Below, piece by piece: positions 7,367 through 11,178 of a stretch of DNA of 11,178 nucleotides (its first letter is position 1; each line of letters starts with the position of its first letter). The notes under the pieces are model-generated. The model saw nothing but the letters and a program-made list of their open reading frames with translations. It made no database searches and was not told the origin of the DNA. Location of the stretch: contig CAILMA010000723.1 of the NCBI GenBank assembly GCA_903835145.1, positions 1-11,178 on the forward strand, written 5' to 3'. Source of the stretch: an uncultured Bacteroidota bacterium (GTDB taxonomy: Bacteria > Bacteroidota > Bacteroidia > Chitinophagales > Chitinophagaceae). Made by a program: the position numbers and the translations under genes.

Positions 7367-8521
7367 TTAATTTGACATTTTCGAACTGCAAATCAAATCA
7401 ACAAATGGAAAGACTTTAGTAGGTGCAATTTGCTTTATAGTATCGTTTTTCATTATGTCCGTATCAAAAAGTCTAACATCTTTTTTAGCTATCATTTCAT
7501 CGACGAAATCAGGGTAAACAGGATAGAAATGTTCATTTATTTGTTTTGGATAGGGTGCAAACCTTTGAAAAAATTTGCCACTGTAAAGGCCAATGACAGG
7601 CACACCTGTAGCCGCAGCTATATGAACTGCTCCTGTATCAACACAAATTACAAATTCGGCGAATGCCATTTTTTTAGCCATTTCTACGAGTGAAGTTTTC
7701 CCTGCAAGATTTATGAGTCTATTCTTGTACAGACACTCTATTTTCTCAGCGTCAACATCATCGCCTGGACCGCCACACAAAACTGGAATTAAACCATATT
7801 TCTTGTTTGTGTATTCAGCTATTTCAATGAAGTTTTGAACTGGCCACCTCCGTTCGGGGTTACCGGCACCAAGAAACATGATAAAATATTTTCCAGTTAT
7901 TGGATTATCGTCACTGGCTATTTTAAATTTTGTTTCCAGTGGCAAATTCCCTACTTCGATTACCTTATTAAGAAAATTTACGCTTCTTTGTACATCAAAC
8001 AACGTGACGTCGCCTGCATCAATTATTTCGGTATAAATTAGCCTGTCCCAATTGTGTTCGTTCGGCAATCTATTATTTTTATCCGCAATCATAGCAACTT
8101 TTTTGGCACCGGTTAGTATAAAAACAATACCGTCGTCAATTATTGTACATCGTGAATAAATGCAATTTATTACATATGAAGCCCCGAGATTCCTTATTTT
8201 TTTCAAAATAGAAAAGCGAAATAAAAGATCCATTTTAAACTTGTTTTTATCTAACCAAATAACGTCATCAAAAACATCCTTGTCAAATTCCTCATATAGT
8301 TTCTTCCAAGCTGCATTTGCTACCAAAGTAATTTTGTACTTGTTAAATTTCTGACTCGTTCTGAAATACTTGAAGTAATTCCTAAACATCACAAAGTCCC
8401 CAATTTCATCTGTTTTGACTAAAACCAGATGTTTTTGTCCCTCCCGTTTCGGGAGTAATTTTACCAAAACGAAAATCAATTTATAAATGATCGAGGCAAT
8501 TTGATTTTTAATTCTTTTCAT
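7367..8521 (-). CDS. Glycosyltransferase family 9 protein (ADP-heptose:LPS heptosyltransferase-like)
   Basis: The 384-residue product has the two-domain GT-B layout of GT9 enzymes, which transfer heptose or related sugars to lipopolysaccharide core or other glycans on the cytoplasmic side of the inner membrane. The N-terminal domain has the KTDEIGDFV loop (Asp38-Asp42 region). The C-terminal domain has FLGAGNPERRWP (about residue 217), a CGGPGD loop, NLAGKTSLVEMAK and the donor-binding segment VDTGAVHIAAATGVPVIGLYSG (about 295). A basic, amphipathic N-terminus may touch the membrane. The ATG at 8521 is preferred over an in-frame TTG at 8545. Acceptor and donor cannot be fixed; with a degraded GDP-fucose synthase nearby, surface-glycan assembly is likely. 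Its stop is only 8 bases from the convergent stop of the upstream T9SS gene, leaving no room for a terminator between them. The gene is A/T-rich relative to that neighbour. Confidence 0.9.
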   Translation of the reverse strand: MKRIKNQIASIIYKLIFVLVKLLPKREGQKHLVLVKTDEIGDFVMFRNYFKYFRTSQKFNKYKITLVANAAWKKLYEEFDKDVFDDVIWLDKNKFKMDLLFRFSILKKIRNLGASYVINCIYSRCTIIDDGIVFILTGAKKVAMIADKNNRLPNEHNWDRLIYTEIIDAGDVTLFDVQRSVNFLNKVIEVGNLPLETKFKIASDDNPITGKYFIMFLGAGNPERRWPVQNFIEIAEYTNKKYGLIPVLCGGPGDDVDAEKIECLYKNRLINLAGKTSLVEMAKKMAFAEFVICVDTGAVHIAAATGVPVIGLYSGKFFQRFAPYPKQINEHFYPVYPDFVDEMIAKKDVRLFDTDIMKNDTIKQIAPTKVFPFVDLICSSKMSN

Positions 8522-8608
8522 TCTGATGCAAAAATAATTAAACAAAGCAAATGCTTTTTATTAGATTTATTTTCCTAAATTCGCTCAAAACAAATTTAAC
8601 CTTGATTT

Positions 8609-9904
8609 ATGAAAAACTTACTCTCTATTTTTTGCATGCTATGTGTTGCCCCACTGGCTTTTGCACAAAGTTCAACCGGACTTATTGCACATTGGGATTT
8701 TAATGGAGGAGCTTCTGATATCTCTGGAAATGGACATACAGGTCATCTTCACAGTGTAACACCAACGACTGGTATAGATGGACTACCTAATACCGCTTAT
8801 TATTTTGACGGAGTAAATAGTTATATATCAGCCTCTTATGCTCCGGATTTGAATATTTCTACGAATAACCTGACTATGTGCGCTATTGTTAAAGTCACTG
8901 GCTTTTATTCAGGGACTTGCCAATCAAATATGATACTGACCCGTGGCAATGGCTCAAACCACGATTTAGCCAGCTACAACCTATCTTTTGATGACAACCC
9001 ATTTGACTCAAGCTGCACAAATTTGGATACAACTTTGGAAGTATTCTACAATAGCGCTTACAATTTGACCCCGCCATCATATGCAGCAACTCAATACAGA
9101 CCTACTATTGTCGAAAATAGATGGTATAAAATTGTTGCAACTTTTGACGATACGGTTTATAAAGTATTTATAAATGACACATTAAGATCGTTGTTTTACA
9201 GCACGAGCCCAGGTATGCCAATTGGTTCGAGCACAGATAGTCTCTCCATTGGAAACTCAATTTATGGCGCTGCTGCTGGCTGGCCATACAATTTTAAGGG
9301 TGTCATAGACGATATTCGGATTTACAATAGAGTTTTAAATGATAGCGAAGTAGCCCATTATGGCGACAGCTGTGGCTCAATAACAGTTCAACCAATAACT
9401 TCAACTACAAATGTGGGCAGGACTGCTACATTTTCCGTTCATACCACGATCGCTCGTGCAACCTACCAATGGCAGCAAGATGGAGGCACTGGATTTGTAA
9501 ATTTAACTAACTCTGGTCCGTATTCTGGAGTTACCACTAACACGCTAACTGTTAGTCCGGTTACAGCTGGCATTGCAGGAGATCACTATAGATGTGTTAT
9601 TAACAATTCTTGGGGTTGTGCGGATACGACTGCGCAAGCGTTACTCACAACCGGAATAGATAACCTGCAAAACGACAATGAAATTTTAGTCTTCCCAATT
9701 CCGGCAAAAAACAAAATAACTATTCAGTTACCCTCAAACAAAGGCACTATTCAACTTTTTAATGAGTTTGGGCAAAGTATTTATTTAGTAGCTACAACAG
9801 AAAAAGAATCCGATATCGATTTATCAGTGCTGCCATCTGGAATTTACTTCCTTAAAATTGATTGTGATGGGATTATTACAAATAAAAAAGTAACGAAGTA
9901 TTAA
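8609..9904 (+). CDS. LamG-domain T9SS-secreted protein with Ig-like domain and type A sorting signal
   Basis: The 431-residue product has a signal peptide (MKNLLSIFCMLCVAPLAFAQ, 1-20). A LamG/concanavalin-like jelly roll follows at about 25-250. It begins LIAHWDFNGGASDISGNGH, contains YYFDGVNSYI and ends KGVIDDIRIYNRVLNDSEV. An Ig-like domain spans about 257-345, with TYQWQQDGG and DHYRCVINNSWGC. The last ~80 residues match the T9SS type A sorting domain, with FPIPAKNKITIQLP, QLFNEFGQSIY, LPSGIYFLKI and a final basic VTKY. LamG modules often bind glycans and are common in secreted Bacteroidota proteins; the ligand is unknown. No enzymatic domain is seen. The ATG at 8609 is clear. It is divergent from the GT9 gene, with an 87-base shared spacer. 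Confidence 0.93.
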   Translation: MKNLLSIFCMLCVAPLAFAQSSTGLIAHWDFNGGASDISGNGHTGHLHSVTPTTGIDGLPNTAYYFDGVNSYISASYAPDLNISTNNLTMCAIVKVTGFYSGTCQSNMILTRGNGSNHDLASYNLSFDDNPFDSSCTNLDTTLEVFYNSAYNLTPPSYAATQYRPTIVENRWYKIVATFDDTVYKVFINDTLRSLFYSTSPGMPIGSSTDSLSIGNSIYGAAAGWPYNFKGVIDDIRIYNRVLNDSEVAHYGDSCGSITVQPITSTTNVGRTATFSVHTTIARATYQWQQDGGTGFVNLTNSGPYSGVTTNTLTVSPVTAGIAGDHYRCVINNSWGCADTTAQALLTTGIDNLQNDNEILVFPIPAKNKITIQLPSNKGTIQLFNEFGQSIYLVATTEKESDIDLSVLPSGIYFLKIDCDGIITNKKVTKY

Positions 9905-9937
9905 AACGATTTTTAAAAGAACCCCGGTACCATAAAA

Positions 9938-9969
9938 TTTGCTTGGGCAGGTACATTTCCGTTACTTTG
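9938..9969 (+). promoter_or_regulatory. Putative promoter of the GT2 gene
   Basis: TTTG at 9938-9941, then 20 bases, then TTACTTTG at 9962-9969, matches the Bacteroidota -33/-7 pattern except for one base (TT in place of TA). Transcription would begin about 7 bases after the -7 element, practically at the ATG at 9977, giving a leaderless or nearly leaderless message. Confidence 0.4.
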
Positions 9970-9976
9970 TTGCCAT

Positions 9977-10759
9977 ATGAATCGTATTTCAGTCGTTACT
10001 ATTTGCTTTAATAATTTAGATGATGTCATAAAAACCTGTGCATCTGTTGATGTACAGGAATTAAAACCATACGAACATATTATCATAGATGGATCTTCGA
10101 AGCCTGATATTAAAAACTGGCTTGAAACCAATGTGCAACCGGTATACCGAAAATGGATTTGTGAACGGGATAAAGGGATTGCAGACGCTTTTAATAAAGG
10201 AATACACAAAGCCACCGGCGAAATAACAACGCTTTTAAATTCGGGTGATGTTCTTTATGACCCAACCGTCCTCCGCCGGGTATTTACAACATTCGAAAAT
10301 GACAGTACCCTCATGTGGTGCAATGGGAAGTTGAATATGTTCCGTGCGGGGATGTGGGTGCTTATCGGCAAGAAATTTGAGAAAAGTAAACTTTACCGCG
10401 GCATGCACGGTGTTTTTCACCCCACCATGTACGTGAAAAAAGAAGTTTATGAAAGGCGGGGGTATTTTGATATTTCTGTTAAGATTGGAATGGATTATGA
10501 TTTTTTGTGCCGGATTGCAGATGAGAAAAATGATTTTATCGACTATCCGATTTCCGTATTTGACCCGACAGGTGTGAGTAATGTAAAGTACCTTGAAGGC
10601 GTAAAAGAATGTGTAACGAGCTATAAAAAATATTACGGGGCCTCGCCTAAACTTTATTATTGGCAATACCGACTGACAGTACTACATCATTTGATGAACA
10701 ATCCTTTGGGTAAGATCCTTTATAAACTTAAAGTAAGAATGGGACTAACAAATCATTAG
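9977..10759 (+). CDS. Glycosyltransferase family 2 protein (WcaE-like)
   Basis: The 260-residue product is a GT-A fold family 2 glycosyltransferase of the kind found in exopolysaccharide and O-antigen clusters. The N-terminus ISVVTICFNN starts the nucleotide-binding fold. Then come IIDGSSKPD (Asp38), ERDKGIADAFNKGI (Asp65), the short metal-binding SGD motif (89-91), HPTMYVKK (from 148) and GMDYDF (171-176), which stands where the catalytic-base region lies. This EPDKG/SGD/HP(T)/DYD layout is that of WcaE-like enzymes of colanic acid synthesis. There is no transmembrane helix, so it is probably cytoplasmic. Length is typical (about 250). It starts 72 bases after the LamG gene, and its stop interlocks with the convergent GDP-fucose synthase stop. 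The sugar transferred is not determined; fucose is a guess from the neighbour only. Confidence 0.9.
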   Translation: MNRISVVTICFNNLDDVIKTCASVDVQELKPYEHIIIDGSSKPDIKNWLETNVQPVYRKWICERDKGIADAFNKGIHKATGEITTLLNSGDVLYDPTVLRRVFTTFENDSTLMWCNGKLNMFRAGMWVLIGKKFEKSKLYRGMHGVFHPTMYVKKEVYERRGYFDISVKIGMDYDFLCRIADEKNDFIDYPISVFDPTGVSNVKYLEGVKECVTSYKKYYGASPKLYYWQYRLTVLHHLMNNPLGKILYKLKVRMGLTNH

Positions 10760-10974
10760 TCCCAATGAGTATCTTTTATGGCATCATGAACCATCCTTAT
10801 CCCTTCCTCTAATTCAATTTTGTGGTGCCAGCCGCTTTCGTGAAGCTTCGTCACATCGAGCAACTTTCTTGGTGTACCGTCTGGCTTATCAGTATTGAAT
10901 ATGAGCTCACCTTCGAAACCTGAAATTTTCTTGATTAAAAATGAAAGAAATGATGATGAACCAGTTATTTGCAT
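10756..10974 (-). pseudogene. fcl: GDP-L-fucose synthase, C-terminal fragment only
   Basis: This is the last ~60 residues of GDP-L-fucose synthase, the NADPH-dependent epimerase/reductase that makes GDP-L-fucose from GDP-4-keto-6-deoxymannose. The segment FLIKKISGFEGELIFNTDKPDGTPRKLLDVTKLHESGWHHKIELEEGI matches the bacterial family C-terminus closely. The full enzyme is about 310 residues, so the Rossmann domain and the Ser-Tyr-Lys catalytic residues are missing. Family similarity begins near 10941; the ATG at 10974 and the first ~11 residues do not fit the family. A TAG at 11001-10999 closes the frame upstream, so no continuation exists in this window. The loss is abrupt, not decayed, and falls beside the eukaryote-like exon, so it may be a contig join and not a true pseudogene. 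Its stop overlaps the GT2 stop (10756-10759). Confidence 0.85.
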
Positions 10975-10982
10975 ATACTCAC

Positions 10983-11112
10983 TCGTTAGAAAGTGGCTCT
11001 AATGGATTCAGAAGGTAATGTGGTTTTAAGACATATCCGCAATTGCCATTACGTTTAAAAAATGCATCGTTTATGGCTTTCGGTAATCCGTAAGTTTGAT
11101 AATTCAGGGCCA
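10983..11112 (-). other. Eukaryote-type exon encoding part of a phosphoinositide phospholipase C Y domain
   Basis: Read on the minus strand, this 130-base segment encodes about 43 residues (open frame 11146-10979 in all). They run [20 protein letters not shown] and then [16 protein letters not shown]. This is the well-known VALNxQT...NGxCGYVLKP core of the PI-PLC Y half-barrel of eukaryotic phospholipase C. Bacterial PI-PLCs lack this Y half. It is bounded upstream by TTTTATTTCAG (11123-11113), a textbook 3' splice site, and downstream by GTGAGT (10982-10977), a textbook 5' splice site. Residues encoded beyond either site do not fit the family, whose members have a W..GCQ-type run just before VALN. 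The implied intron phases are 1 upstream and 2 downstream. A bacterial gene remnant is possible but explains the splice signals poorly. Confidence 0.75.
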
Positions 11113-11178
11113 CTGAAATAAAATCAAAGAAATTTACACAAATTACTTATACATAAGATTTCAAAAAAATTACCCAAT

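Noticed and set aside
8591..8598. TAAATTTG on the minus strand, a perfect -7 match for the GT9 gene
   Set aside because: No TTG/TTTG element lies 19-21 bases upstream, and such an element would fall inside the divergent LamG coding sequence; a single 8-base A/T-rich match is expected by chance.
10235..10666. Minus-strand 143-codon open frame inside the GT2 gene
   Set aside because: Fully antisense to conserved GT2 motifs, with a composition typical of a shadow frame; no supporting start or family signal.

Overview
The window looks like a Bacteroidota chromosome segment, most likely a Chitinophagales-like soil or aquatic bacterium. The evidence is a split nuoA-nuoB-nuoC-nuoD arrangement with unfused NuoC and NuoD, two secreted proteins carrying the two kinds of type IX secretion (T9SS) C-terminal sorting domain, weak or absent Shine-Dalgarno sites, and promoter-like elements matching the Bacteroidota pattern TTG/TTTG - about 20 bases - TAnnTTTG. 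The last ~200 bases do not fit that picture (see below).

Layout. Bases 61-4407 (minus strand): the first four genes of respiratory complex I, read nuoA (4407-4015), nuoB (3917-3357), nuoC (3290-2796), then an inserted A/T-rich pair consisting of an endonuclease/exonuclease/phosphatase-family protein (2763-1861) and an unrecognised acidic protein (1853-1395), then nuoD (1384-134). A hairpin terminator at 59-90 closes the operon directly after nuoD, so nuoE-N do not follow. A promoter-like element for the operon lies at 4447-4477. The 245-base divergent region 4408-4652 also serves a plus-strand gene for a 901-residue T9SS surface protein (4653-7358) with eight Ig/PKD-like repeats and a type B sorting domain. 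Its stop nearly abuts the stop of a convergent GT9 (heptosyltransferase-like) glycosyltransferase (8521-7367). Divergent from that is a LamG-domain T9SS protein with a type A sorting domain (8609-9904), followed by a GT2 glycosyltransferase (9977-10759). The GT2 stop codon interlocks with the stop of a 5'-truncated GDP-L-fucose synthase gene (10974-10756, minus).

Function. NuoA-D form the membrane/peripheral junction and quinone-site part of the NADH:quinone oxidoreductase. The rest of the window is cell-surface related: two exported beta-sandwich proteins and enzymes for surface glycans (GT9, GT2, remnant of GDP-fucose synthesis). No hydrolase or other catalytic domain is apparent in the two exported proteins.

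The right end. On the minus strand, 10983-11112 encodes 43-44 residues that strongly resemble the PI-PLC Y half-domain of eukaryotic phosphoinositide phospholipase C. The segment is bounded by a pyrimidine-rich tract ending in CAG on one side and by GTGAGT on the other, exactly like a spliceosomal exon, and the similarity stops at these two sites. The GDP-fucose synthase is cut off within about 40 bases of it. This marks a junction between bacterial and eukaryote-like DNA. A chimeric contig is the simplest reading; a real transfer junction is the exciting alternative. No tRNA, rRNA, CRISPR array or insertion sequence was seen, and there is no gene-free stretch over 300 bases.
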